Position numbers and translations under genes: made by a program. From JADJNW01 sp964526645 (GTDB taxonomy: Bacteria > Bacteroidota > Bacteroidia > Chitinophagales > Saprospiraceae), in contig CAZGJN010000003.1 of assembly GCA_964526645.1 (NCBI GenBank), forward strand, positions 62,001-126,000: a stretch of DNA of 64,000 bases, given 5' to 3'. Within the stretch, counting starts at the first letter, position 1, and every line of letters begins with the position of its first letter. Shown one piece after another: positions 8,690 to 17,007 of this stretch. The notes beneath the pieces are model-generated. The model had not been told where the DNA came from. It saw only the letters and a program-made list of their open reading frames with translations, and ran no database searches.

Positions 8690-11410
8690 TTAATCAATCA
8701 GATTAATCAAGGTGCGATAATCATCAAACGGCGCGTCTTCGCTGGGCATTTCCAGCACCTCTAAAAGTTGATTCTGATAAATTTCTTCCAAATCCAACTG
8801 CGTTTGTTGGCAGCGCACTTCCACTTTGCCTTCTTGCAGTTGCTGCAATCGCCAGGCGTACGTTGCCTGCATACGCGTGAGAATGCGCTCGTGTACCTGC
8901 ACATGGTCGCTATCAGGCGAAACGGCGCTTGCCTCTTTGAATGCCTGGTTGTTGCGTGCAATTAATTTCCCATTTTCAATGATAAAATAGGCAGTATGCG
9001 CCCAGGCATGATCAGCCGTAAGGAGCTTTGAGTACAATACGAGTTGCAAATCACTTTCATTTTTAATCGTTTCCGCTCGCCAGCGTGCACCGCGCCATTT
9101 GAGGTCAATCACTGCCAATTCGCCATTTTTCTCTAAAACCAAATCTGCTCTGCCATTGATCGGGATACCGAGGAATTTTCCCTCCAGTTCTTTCTCTGTG
9201 GCTACTACGCGCCAGCCATTTTTTTGGATTAAATTCACCAGGCTCCAAGCCGCAAATTTTATTTTTTTTACAAACGCAACCCGCTCCGGCTCGCGCCCGT
9301 AGAGCAAAAAAACCGCCCCTTCGCGTGCCAAAAGGGTAGGGGCTTCGGCTTCAATCCATTTTTCCACCTGTGCTTTACTCAACTGTTGCAAATCCTGTTG
9401 AAGCAAGCGCTCGAAAAAACCATGTGCCAGGTTGCCCATCAGGGCGGTGTCTTTGACCACACTTAGAATGGAAGATTTGTTAAGTTTGATTTTATGCCTG
9501 AAAACCCATTGATAAGGATAATAAAATAAAGACTCTAAGCTGCTGAAATTCTCCTCTTCACGAGCGCTCAACCGCTCCGGCATTTTTACTTTCAGGAAAG
9601 GGTGTGGTTTTCCCAAGTGGCGTTGAGGCAACTTCATTTTCTTTGGCAATTCAAAATGTTGAGCAAAAACGGCTTTTCCAGCTGCCGTATCAATATCGAA
9701 AATAAGATCATTTATATTTGAAAACGTCGCTTCCAGGTTGCCAAATAAGGGGTGCGGATGTACCGCCGTACCATCTACCATTTGTGGAATAGCGAGGATC
9801 AAGCGCTTTTTTGTTCTCAGAATTGGTTGGCGGCGTTGCCAGATGCGCAATGCATTTTCGTCGGCAGGGCTTCCTAAGCGAAGGCCTTTGCTCTCTAAAT
9901 AAGCACGTTCGTTTTTATACCAGCGAGAAAAAAAATGTGCTGGCTCAGCCAGGGTAAAATTCCACCAAAGCAGGGTATCTGCGTCATCCACCAAAGCATT
10001 GGGCTGATGAATGTAAGGAAAAAATCCCAGCTGTTGCTCGGAGAAAAGGATGGGCGTTGGCTCGTAGATAGTGCGGACAGTGCGTTCCAACTCCAGGTGC
10101 GTTAATTGAGCTTCAGGCAAAGTATCGAGCAGGTCGTGGATACGTTTGGCTTGTTCGCTGAGCACAAGCAATGAATTATTTTTGCTATCTTTTTCTTCAA
10201 ATAGCTGCCTTGCCCAACGGTACAAATAATTAAAAATCTCCATTACTTCCTCTTTTGGCACCGTGAGGGCAATGTCGTAACGTCGTCGTTCAAACCAAAA
10301 TCTGTATTGAAACCGAATCTCGTCTAAATCTATACTGCGATCTGTGCGGGCTCGCTGCTCCAGTTCTTCGAAGTAAGTATTGATGGTAGCGATCCAGCGG
10401 TCGCTTCGCAAGCCGGGTGTTTGAGCCATCAGTGTAGCAATGCGATTTGCCAGTTCCTCCTCCAGCGGTTTCAGCGCCAAGGAGACAAATTCCATGATTT
10501 TGAAGGGATCTACCGGATTCCACAGGAAAACAGGGATTAGCTTTAGCACTTGTAGGGTTGGTCGAGCCAGGGAAGTAACAGGAATCCCCATGCTGGGTAG
10601 CCCTTCCTGCATACCCGCGATGTCCAGGGCGCGATTTTTATTGGGAATCAGACAGACAGGGTGCAAACCAGGATTCCGCCGCAGCCATTGGGCTAAGTAG
10701 CCTGCCAGATCACTGTCGCGTTTGCCCCGGATGATGAGGAGCGAGCCATCGCCGCGGAGCGCTTTTTTGTGATTTGACAGTTTTTCCGCTTCGGAAGTAT
10801 TTTGTAATGTTTTTTGCAATTCTGCCAAATCCGTCTCTCCTTCGGCAGCATCCACATTCAATTGATGTAAAGTAGCATCCTTTGATTCTAATTTTTTTAA
10901 TAATTTTTGTAAATGTACAGGCAATAATTCAAAGGGCTCAACTAAATGAATCACTCGAATAGGCTGCTGGCGATGATCTAAATGCTTCAAAACCGACAGG
11001 AAGCGATCGGCAAAACCAAAAGCTAATTTTCGGTCAGCTTGATCAAAAAAATGTTCTATTTCTGCCAAATGAGTAAGTCTGTCAGGGCTTGCCGGGTCTG
11101 CCACAAAATTCCAGCCAGCCAATAGCAGTTCATCCCTCATTGCCAGCAATTTTGTGGCGGTAGCAAATTGATCCGCCTCAAAAGATGCCTTGAAAAAAGC
11201 AGGAGGATTTCGCTCTAAATGTGCCGCCAGGGCCTGTCTGTATTGCTCGATGCGCAGGTACTCGTTCTCCGGTGGATGCCCGATAATGCCCAAATGGGAT
11301 TCCAGCACCAGCAATAATTTTTGTGGGCCACAATAGTCCCAGCCGCCTACCGACTGACTTGGCAGTGAATACGCCGCATCATCCAGCCCTAAGCCAAAAA
11401 AAATCTCCAT
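8690..11410 (-). CDS. AddB/RexB-like protein with C-terminal PD-(D/E)XK nuclease domain
   Basis: 906 residues. The C-terminal domain (about 720-815) has a complete PD-(D/E)XK signature: GRADLVLE (about 753-760), VIDLKWRG (D769, K771) and LQLVLYSK (about 788-795). The N-terminal two thirds resembles the inactive helicase-like fold of AddB: LLIIRGKRDSDLAGYLAQWL and HPVCLIPNKNRAL are recognisable, but no Walker A motif is seen. AddB partners a UvrD-like AddA in double-strand-break end processing. No AddA gene lies next to it, so the partner must be elsewhere or the protein acts alone. It is flanked by about 220-bp AT-rich gaps on both sides. Family assignment is moderately sure. Confidence 0.75.
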   Translation of the reverse strand: MEIFFGLGLDDAAYSLPSQSVGGWDYCGPQKLLLVLESHLGIIGHPPENEYLRIEQYRQALAAHLERNPPAFFKASFEADQFATATKLLAMRDELLLAGWNFVADPASPDRLTHLAEIEHFFDQADRKLAFGFADRFLSVLKHLDHRQQPIRVIHLVEPFELLPVHLQKLLKKLESKDATLHQLNVDAAEGETDLAELQKTLQNTSEAEKLSNHKKALRGDGSLLIIRGKRDSDLAGYLAQWLRRNPGLHPVCLIPNKNRALDIAGMQEGLPSMGIPVTSLARPTLQVLKLIPVFLWNPVDPFKIMEFVSLALKPLEEELANRIATLMAQTPGLRSDRWIATINTYFEELEQRARTDRSIDLDEIRFQYRFWFERRRYDIALTVPKEEVMEIFNYLYRWARQLFEEKDSKNNSLLVLSEQAKRIHDLLDTLPEAQLTHLELERTVRTIYEPTPILFSEQQLGFFPYIHQPNALVDDADTLLWWNFTLAEPAHFFSRWYKNERAYLESKGLRLGSPADENALRIWQRRQPILRTKKRLILAIPQMVDGTAVHPHPLFGNLEATFSNINDLIFDIDTAAGKAVFAQHFELPKKMKLPQRHLGKPHPFLKVKMPERLSAREEENFSSLESLFYYPYQWVFRHKIKLNKSSILSVVKDTALMGNLAHGFFERLLQQDLQQLSKAQVEKWIEAEAPTLLAREGAVFLLYGREPERVAFVKKIKFAAWSLVNLIQKNGWRVVATEKELEGKFLGIPINGRADLVLEKNGELAVIDLKWRGARWRAETIKNESDLQLVLYSKLLTADHAWAHTAYFIIENGKLIARNNQAFKEASAVSPDSDHVQVHERILTRMQATYAWRLQQLQEGKVEVRCQQTQLDLEEIYQNQLLEVLEMPSEDAPFDDYRTLINLID

Positions 11411-11647
11411 GAATGTTATCCCGGTTTTGCTACTGCTAAAGATAAACGATTTGATGGAAATGCCCCTTTTTAAAACAAAAATCTATATGCTATATTATTT
11501 ATGATCCAATTGCGATTTCTGTTCGACATCATGTAGCTTTAACTTTACAGCTATTGACATGATGACTTTTTAAGTTTAACTTGCTTGGGATATTCATTTT
11601 TTTCTTAACTCCAAAAATGTTCGTAGTACGTCTTTATCGAATAAGCC

Positions 11648-12208
11648 ATGAATCAATCATTATATGCTATACTCCTTATCATTCCGCTTTTGCTAACAAC
11701 AGCTTGTAAAGAGGAAGAGGAATATGTGCCCATTTATGGGCCGGGTCCACAAGCATACGGAAAGGCAGCAGCACTAAAAAATGACAAGGCGTGGTATTCA
11801 TCAGGGTATGCTGAACGTTATAAAAAAGAAAATACTGCATATTTCGGAATACTCTTGGATACCTATACAATAGAAGGGTTTCATAGAGAAAATGTATGCT
11901 TTAGCGATATTTATTTGAAAAAAGGTAGCTATGAGCTAAGAAAAAAAATGACTAATATATACGAGGGGTATGTAGGAGCTATATATGCCACATTAGCGGA
12001 TGATGGAGATGTATTAGAGGATTGGTATAATTTAGATGAGGGGGCAAAAGATAACTATTTGGAAATAATCGCAATTGATACAGTGGAGCAGCAGGTCGAA
12101 GGTCGTTTCACTGCTACGTTTGAGGTGAGGCAACCCAAGCGGAATCGGAACAATCCGGATCGGGTGAAGTTTTCGAATGGTACGTTTTCGGTGAAGATTG
12201 TGAAGTAA
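11648..12208 (+). CDS. Hypothetical lipoprotein of a small paralogous family
   Basis: 186 residues with a lipoprotein signal peptide (LLLTTACKEEEE; cysteine at about residue 20). A phrase KAWYSSG in the first third and a C-terminal SNGTFSVKI motif recall secreted Bacteroidota lipoproteins of the DUF6252 kind, but the match is not certain. The second half (ATLADDGDVLEDWY, LEIIAIDTVEQQVEGRFTATF) is clearly paralogous to the decayed gene at 13735-14289. Two small beta-barrel genes lie between the two copies. Function unknown; likely exposed on the envelope. Confidence 0.8.
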   Translation: MNQSLYAILLIIPLLLTTACKEEEEYVPIYGPGPQAYGKAAALKNDKAWYSSGYAERYKKENTAYFGILLDTYTIEGFHRENVCFSDIYLKKGSYELRKKMTNIYEGYVGAIYATLADDGDVLEDWYNLDEGAKDNYLEIIAIDTVEQQVEGRFTATFEVRQPKRNRNNPDRVKFSNGTFSVKIVK

Positions 12209-12239
12209 AAACCTCCTCAGGGTGCAAGGCTTTCACAAT

Positions 12240-12268
12240 GGCATAAGAACTACCATTATGCCCTTTTT
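12240..12268 (+). terminator. Rho-independent terminator after the lipoprotein gene
   Basis: GGCATAA (12240-12246) and TTATGCC (12256-12262) form a 7-bp stem with a 9-nt loop, followed by CTTTTT. It sits just downstream of the lipoprotein gene and 12 bp before the next ATG, so the following gene is read by leakage or from its own promoter. Confidence 0.6.
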
Positions 12269-12280
12269 AATATCATATTT

Positions 12281-12988
12281 ATGAAAAAAGCCATATTTGT
12301 ATTTTTAGCAATTCAACTGCTCAATTTTCAAGTATCAGCACAAAATCATAGGAATACCCTCAAAATAGGGGCTGGCTATAGCCGGTTGAGTGGTTTTGAG
12401 CAAGACGGGCATGCTATATTTGCACAGTACCTGCGCACGATCAAAAACGCCAGGTGGGCATGGGGGGTGCAAGTGATCAATTTTAATTCTACAGCATCGC
12501 AAATAAGGCAAATATTTGATCTTCAACCTTATTTAATCGTGGGGGATGATATTTTGGAATATCCTTTCTTAAGCGATGAAGACCGGGAAAAATTATCAAA
12601 AACTGGTATTATTGATTTAACAAGTAAAATTAACCGTCAATTTTATTTACTTTTAGATGGCAATATGTCGTATAGACTCATAGATAAAAGAAAGCACTTA
12701 TTAATATTTGGGGGAGGACTTCATTTTGGTTACGCAACAGAAACAACTCTTGCTGATGACTTGATTGGGTATTTGGAAAGCGATCTGAGTGAAGAGCCAG
12801 TCATTGTGAGGATGCAGGCTACTTTTCAACAGAGAACGTTGGACTGGGGATTTGCCTTTTTTTTAGATTATGAATACAATATCACAGAGCGCTTTTTTAC
12901 GGGAGTTCATATTACATCACATCGCTTTGAAGCATCCACCCTTCAAAGTTTTCTGAATATGGCTGCTTGTATCGGTGTGCGATTTTAA
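12281..12988 (+). CDS. Small outer-membrane beta-barrel-like protein
   Basis: 235 residues with a clear signal peptide (ending FQVSAQ, about residue 21). The mature part has alternating hydrophobic strands and a terminal aromatic residue (AACIGVRF), the usual C-terminal signature of an outer-membrane barrel. The beginning of the mature part (RNTLKIGAGYSRL) matches the next gene (RNSIQAGIGFSYF), which marks the two as tandem paralogues. No known family was recognised. AT-rich codon use sets the 11.6-14.3 kb island apart from its surroundings. Confidence 0.8.
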   Translation: MKKAIFVFLAIQLLNFQVSAQNHRNTLKIGAGYSRLSGFEQDGHAIFAQYLRTIKNARWAWGVQVINFNSTASQIRQIFDLQPYLIVGDDILEYPFLSDEDREKLSKTGIIDLTSKINRQFYLLLDGNMSYRLIDKRKHLLIFGGGLHFGYATETTLADDLIGYLESDLSEEPVIVRMQATFQQRTLDWGFAFFLDYEYNITERFFTGVHITSHRFEASTLQSFLNMAACIGVRF

Positions 12989-13012
12989 TTAATTTACTTT
13001 AAAAATGATTTT

Positions 13013-13693
13013 ATGATAAAAAAGTTTATGTGCCTTCTTTGTGTTGTATCTTTTGTATTATCTATTAATGCTCAGTCAAATCGCAATAGTATCCAGGCAG
13101 GTATTGGATTTTCCTATTTCCCAAGTCCGGAAATTATTGGATACAGTCTTAGAATAGAGTATAATAAGCAACTTACCAAGGGATTGGCATTATTTGCTCA
13201 TGGGGGCAATGCCTTTGCTGAAGGTAGAGGTATCGTGCCGAAAGGGGACAAAGTACCTTATAACATTTTGGATATTACGAAATCCTACCCCTACAAGGCT
13301 ATTCACCAGGACAGAGGATTGGTAGATTTTCAGTCAAAGCCTGTAAAATACAATAGTAGTTTTGTAACTATCGGTCTTTCGCATCATATTTTTACCGCAG
13401 AGGATCAAAGTATGATTATGGGACTGGGTTTTGCTGCCACCTACACAGATTATGTGGATATTGAGCATGTAATAGATGCCACTTATGATGTACCTGTACT
13501 GGGTAAGCGGGATATCATCATTCTGGTGCCGCGATATGATCGGTTTGTTGATATTGGAATGTCCATAAAAATAAATTATTTAATGAATCTGGATGAAGTG
13601 CTTTATTTGAACCCAAGTACTTCTTTTATGTGGTATCCCAGTTCTGGTCTCTCTGTCTTGACCACTGATATTTCTTTTGGTGTAAGATTTTAA
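13013..13693 (+). CDS. Small outer-membrane beta-barrel-like protein, paralogue of the preceding gene
   Basis: 226 residues: signal peptide ending SINAQ (about residue 21), strand-rich mature part, and the same C-terminal GVRF ending as its upstream neighbour, 24 bp away. The two genes are likely co-transcribed. Sequence similarity is concentrated at the start of the mature part and at the C-terminus; the middle has diverged strongly. Function unknown. Confidence 0.8.
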   Translation: MIKKFMCLLCVVSFVLSINAQSNRNSIQAGIGFSYFPSPEIIGYSLRIEYNKQLTKGLALFAHGGNAFAEGRGIVPKGDKVPYNILDITKSYPYKAIHQDRGLVDFQSKPVKYNSSFVTIGLSHHIFTAEDQSMIMGLGFAATYTDYVDIEHVIDATYDVPVLGKRDIIILVPRYDRFVDIGMSIKINYLMNLDEVLYLNPSTSFMWYPSSGLSVLTTDISFGVRF

Positions 13694-13734
13694 TAAAAAT
13701 TAAAAAAATCATCATCATAAAATAAGCTGCCAAA

Positions 13735-14289
13735 ATGAAAAGAAAAGATAATAGTTTTTTTATTGGTTGTGATCTTTACAGAAGGGTGTCTGGAAGACAG
13801 CTATTTTCAGCCTATGTTTCATCCAGGCGATATGCGGTACGGCACTACAGTAGCTTTCAAAAATGAAAACTCTGGATAGCTTCTGCCAGAGCTTATTGGA
13901 ATCATGATGTTGAAAATTCTATCACTATAGAATTTGATACATTTGCTTCTGACGGTTCTCTAAGAGATAACTGATTCTTCGGAGGCATGCCATATCGAGA
14001 AGGAACTTATAATGCAAGGGTAAGTGCTTATAGCATATACATAGCCGCTGCTTACACTATATTTGCAGACGATGGAGATTTGGTAGAGGATTTGTATGGT
14101 TTAAATACTTATGATGAAGATGATTTCTTAGAAATTACACATATCGATACACTAAGGGGGGAACTAACAGGGAGATTTGCTGCTAATTTTGCATATGGAG
14201 ACCCAGACGTTTTTCCAAAAGTAAATCCAGACAATCCTGATGCGGTGCGTTTTGAGAATGGGGTATTCAAGGTGAGGCTGGAAAACTAA
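13735..14289 (+). pseudogene. Decayed paralogue of the lipoprotein gene at 11648
   Basis: Reading in three successive frames restores a protein like that of 11648-12208. ATG at 13735 opens MKRKDNSF. Removing one T from the T7 run at 13755-13761 continues into a lipoprotein signal (VVIFTEGCLEDS) and on to FKNENSG. That frame stops at TAG 13877-13879. A second frame change near 13873 gives WIASARAYWNHDVENS. An in-frame TGA at 13972-13974 then interrupts before the clearly homologous end (IFADDGDLVEDLYGL, ITHIDTLRGELTGRFAANF, FENGVFKVRL). Two frameshifts plus one stop make this a pseudogene; a homopolymer sequencing error could explain only the first lesion. Confidence 0.8.
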
Positions 14290-14297
14290 AGCCAAAG

Positions 14298-14333
14298 GCG
14301 CTTTGGCAAACGGTTTCAGCTTTTCCAAAGCGC
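14298..14333. terminator. Inverted repeat between convergent genes
   Basis: GCGCTTTGG (14298-14306) pairs with CCAAAGCGC (14325-14333), a 9-bp perfect stem with an 18-nt loop. It sits between the end of the pseudogene and the stop of the convergent START-like gene. There is no long T-tract, so termination is plausible but not strong. Confidence 0.4.
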
Positions 14334-14352
14334 TTGTGCTACGGTGCGTAGC

Positions 14353-14733
14353 TTAGCCCCCAATTTCGTGGCGGAGTTGTTCGATCTGGGTTTCCCACAG
14401 TTGTTTTTGGTCATCCACTTCATCGGCATCACAGAAGTCGGTGATTTCGAGGATGGTTTCGTCGGTTACAGGCGCAATGGAGATGTTAAATTCGAGGAAT
14501 TCCGTTTTATGTTCAGCTTCCTGCCATCGAAAGCGCAAGCGCTCCTCCTCAATATCGTCAATTAATTCAGCGATTTGAGCGGCATCATTCCAAATAAAGA
14601 TATAATTGCTGCCATGGATGTCCACGCTATCACAGAACCATCGAGTCAGGCAAGACGGCGTGGTCAGGAACTGATAAAGGATCGTAGGAGAAGCCCGAAA
14701 CAAAAATTCCATTGTGAATTTCACTCTTTCCAT
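14353..14733 (-). CDS. START-like / SRPBCC domain protein
   Basis: 126 residues. The N-terminal FLFRASPTILYQFLTTPSCL and WFCDSV segment, the central IWNDAAQIAEL strand and the C-terminal helix (KQLWETQIEQLRHEIGG) fit the helix-grip fold of the Bacteroidota START-like family, related to AHSA1 proteins. Such proteins bind hydrophobic ligands or act as co-chaperones; the ligand is unknown. No signal peptide, so cytoplasmic. It points away from rpoD, separated by a roughly 500-bp intergenic region. Confidence 0.85.
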   Translation of the reverse strand: MERVKFTMEFLFRASPTILYQFLTTPSCLTRWFCDSVDIHGSNYIFIWNDAAQIAELIDDIEEERLRFRWQEAEHKTEFLEFNISIAPVTDETILEITDFCDADEVDDQKQLWETQIEQLRHEIGG

Positions 14734-15235
14734 ACCCCGTTTAGTTGGTTAAGGTTTTGCCTTCATCTGAAACCCTTGCTGCACAAAGCTGTCAGTCGAA
14801 TTGATTGACTTGCATCTTCACAAACATAAATGAATTCCTGAGTATTTTACCGGTTTGAATCAAGAAAGATTGATTTAACAGACAAGCCGCTGCAATAAAG
14901 TAGAAAAAAATGAAATTTGCAAATTTTTTGCAACAAGGAAAGTTCAACTTTTACCGGCTTTGAGTTGTTAGTTTCCCTGGGAGAAACGAATATACTACTG
15001 CCAGACTTGACTGTGACGGAGAATTACCTTAATTTTGTGTCCTGAAAAAAAAATCAGACACAACAGGGCTTGTACTTTAAAAATTGATAACACCATACTA
15101 CTTGAAAGGATTATGCTATACTTCAAAAAGCAGCAACAACGCAGCGAACAGATCCCGATTCATATCCTGCCCTTCAACCCTCATTTTCAACGACTTTAAT
15201 TTTCACCATTGTAAACTTTTAAAAGCTCTTTTTGC
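14734..15235. other. Intergenic region between the START-like gene and rpoD
   Basis: About 500 bp without a credible ORF. It holds the divergent 5' regions of two genes and one good promoter (15007-15037). The roughly 190-nt stretch between that promoter and the rpoD ATG would be an untranslated leader; no clear hairpin was found in it. Confidence 0.6.
15007..15037 (+). promoter_or_regulatory. Promoter of rpoD
   Basis: TTG at 15007-15009, a 20-bp gap, and TAATTTTG at 15030-15037 match the Bacteroidota primary sigma consensus (TTG-N19-21-TANNTTTG). Transcription would start near 15045. Confidence 0.65.
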
Positions 15236-16105
15236 ATGAGACAGCTTAAGATCACGAAGTCTATTACGAACCGAGAGAGCCAGTCACTGGAAAAATACTT
15301 GCAGGAAATCGGAAAAGTAGATTTGTTGACACCGGAGGAAGAGGTAGAACTTGCCAAGCGCATCAAGCAAGGGGATCAGGTAGCACTTGAAAAATTGACC
15401 AAAGCAAACCTGCGCTTTGTGGTGTCCGTTGCAAAACAATATCAAAATCAGGGATTGTCGCTCAGTGATTTGATCAACGAGGGCAATTTAGGCTTGATCA
15501 AAGCCGCTCAACGCTTTGACGAAACGCGGGGTTTCAAATTTATCTCCTATGCTGTGTGGTGGATTCGCCAATCCATCTTGCAGGCTTTGGCAGAACAGTC
15601 CAGGATCGTACGCCTGCCACTCAACAAGGTGGGTTCTTTGAATAAAATCAATAAGGCTTTCTCCGAGTTGGAGCAAGAGTTTGAGCGAGAGCCATCTCCT
15701 GAGGAATTGGCTACTATCCTTGAAATTCCGACGGAAGAAGTAGAAACTACGCTGGGTGTGGCGGCGCGGCACGTCTCTATGGATGCGCCTTTTGTGGAGG
15801 GCGAGGATAATTCCCTGCTGGATGTGATTGAAAACTCCGCTACGCCAGGCACCGACCAGGAGTTGGAGTACAATGAATCCTTGCGCCGCGAAATTGAGCG
15901 CTCCCTGAGTACTCTCACCGACCGCCAGAGCGATGTGCTCAAGCTTTATTTTGGTATCGGGGTAGAACATCCGATGTCATTGGAAGATATTGGTGATAAA
16001 TTTGGATTGACGCGCGAGCGGGTACGGCAAATCAAAGATAAGGCTATCAACAAATTGCGTTCTGCCAACCGCAGTAAGCTGCTTAAGCATTATCTGGGCG
16101 CTTAA
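15236..16105 (+). CDS. rpoD: Primary RNA polymerase sigma factor (RpoD/SigA, Bacteroidota type)
   Basis: 289 residues. Region 1.2 (SLEKYLQEIGKVDLLTPEEE) is followed by region 2 with LRFVVSVAKQYQ, LSDLINEGNLGLIKAAQRFD and RGFKFISYAVWWIRQSI. Region 3 contains PLNKVGSLNKI, and region 4 ends with MSLEDIGDKFGLTRERVRQI and a basic tail. Region 1.1 is absent, as in all primary sigma factors of this phylum, which read the unusual TANNTTTG box seen at several genes in this window. Length and start (MRQLKITKSITNRE) are typical. It stands as a single gene with its own promoter. Confidence 0.97.
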   Translation: MRQLKITKSITNRESQSLEKYLQEIGKVDLLTPEEEVELAKRIKQGDQVALEKLTKANLRFVVSVAKQYQNQGLSLSDLINEGNLGLIKAAQRFDETRGFKFISYAVWWIRQSILQALAEQSRIVRLPLNKVGSLNKINKAFSELEQEFEREPSPEELATILEIPTEEVETTLGVAARHVSMDAPFVEGEDNSLLDVIENSATPGTDQELEYNESLRREIERSLSTLTDRQSDVLKLYFGIGVEHPMSLEDIGDKFGLTRERVRQIKDKAINKLRSANRSKLLKHYLGA

Positions 16106-16160
16106 TGTTAGATTGGTGGATTGCTGCGCAAAGCGTTTTTTTTATCATGCGAAAGCATTT

Positions 16161-16643
16161 CTATTTTTGACTTTCCTGGGCAGTAATCGCTATAGGGCGA
16201 CTGATGCTGCCTTGCAGAGAAATGAAAGTCTCCGTGCGCTGGATGCCTTGTATTTTCTGAATTTTGTCATGTAGTACATCGCGCAGGTGATTGGTGTCGC
16301 GGCAGATGATTTTGACAAAAACGCTGTAAATGCCAGTGGTGTAATAAGCTTCTACGATTTCGGGAATTTTTTCTAATTCCTTTGCCACATCATCGTATAA
16401 CGAACTTTTGTCCAGATAAATACCCAAAAAAGCGCAAATATCATACCCCAACTTGTCATAATTAACATCAAGGCTATACCCTTTTACAATGCCGAGGTCT
16501 TCCATTTTTTTCATGCGCACATGGATCGTACCACCGGATACATAAAGTTCTTTGGCAATTTCGGTATAGGGTTTTTTGGCATTGCGCATCAAAATGGAAA
16601 GGATTTCTCTATCCAGATCATCAATATCCGCTGGTTTATTCAT
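16161..16643 (-). CDS. Lrp/AsnC family transcriptional regulator
   Basis: 160 residues. An N-terminal winged helix-turn-helix (DIDDLDREILSILMRNAKKP, then PYTEIAKELYVSGGTIHVRMKKME in two steps) is followed by the alpha/beta RAM ligand-sensing domain (YDICAFLGIYLD, VEAYYTTGIYSVFVKIICRD, IQGIQRTETFISLQ). These proteins form dimers to octamers and respond to amino acids. The C-terminal sequence places it with the Bacteroidota Lrp proteins; its targets are not evident. It converges on rpoD with a 55-bp gap. Confidence 0.92.
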   Translation of the reverse strand: MNKPADIDDLDREILSILMRNAKKPYTEIAKELYVSGGTIHVRMKKMEDLGIVKGYSLDVNYDKLGYDICAFLGIYLDKSSLYDDVAKELEKIPEIVEAYYTTGIYSVFVKIICRDTNHLRDVLHDKIQKIQGIQRTETFISLQGSISRPIAITAQESQK

Positions 16644-17007
16644 ATCTCATCAATTATTGTAAAAAATTCAACAAATTTACTTTTTTGCTGGTTTTTTATG
16701 AGGATAAAATGAAAAATCTTATTAAAAATTGAGATTTTCGCAAAATTGAAAACCCGTGCAAATGAACTAAGTTTCGCATCAAATAAATCAGGATTAAGTT
16801 TTTTTCAACATTTAGCCTTTGATTTTTGTCTTGAAAAAAGAATCTTAGCGTTCTAAACAAAACTGAGAATGCACTTGCGGTTTTTGAGATTTGCAAAGTG
16901 CTGAAAAACAAAGCTTCAATGCTTTGCATGAAGAATGCCCATACTCGGTTTTTGATAATGATAGCAAGAGCGATACTTGTTTTTCACCCATTTTATATTT
17001 TGGAAGG
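16644..17007. other. Divergent intergenic region between lrp-like and ctp-like genes
   Basis: About 360 bp, AT-rich, no credible ORF. GCACTTGC (16871-16878) and GCAAAGTGC (16893-16901) form an 8-bp stem with one bulge upstream of the protease gene. On the minus strand, near the Lrp start, a TAAATTTG box is present but lacks a good -33 element. Confidence 0.4.

Noticed and set aside
13013..13693. Possible toxin or effector role for the small barrel pair
   Set aside because: Both proteins have ordinary signal peptides and barrel-type C-termini with no catalytic motif; nothing supports an effector function.
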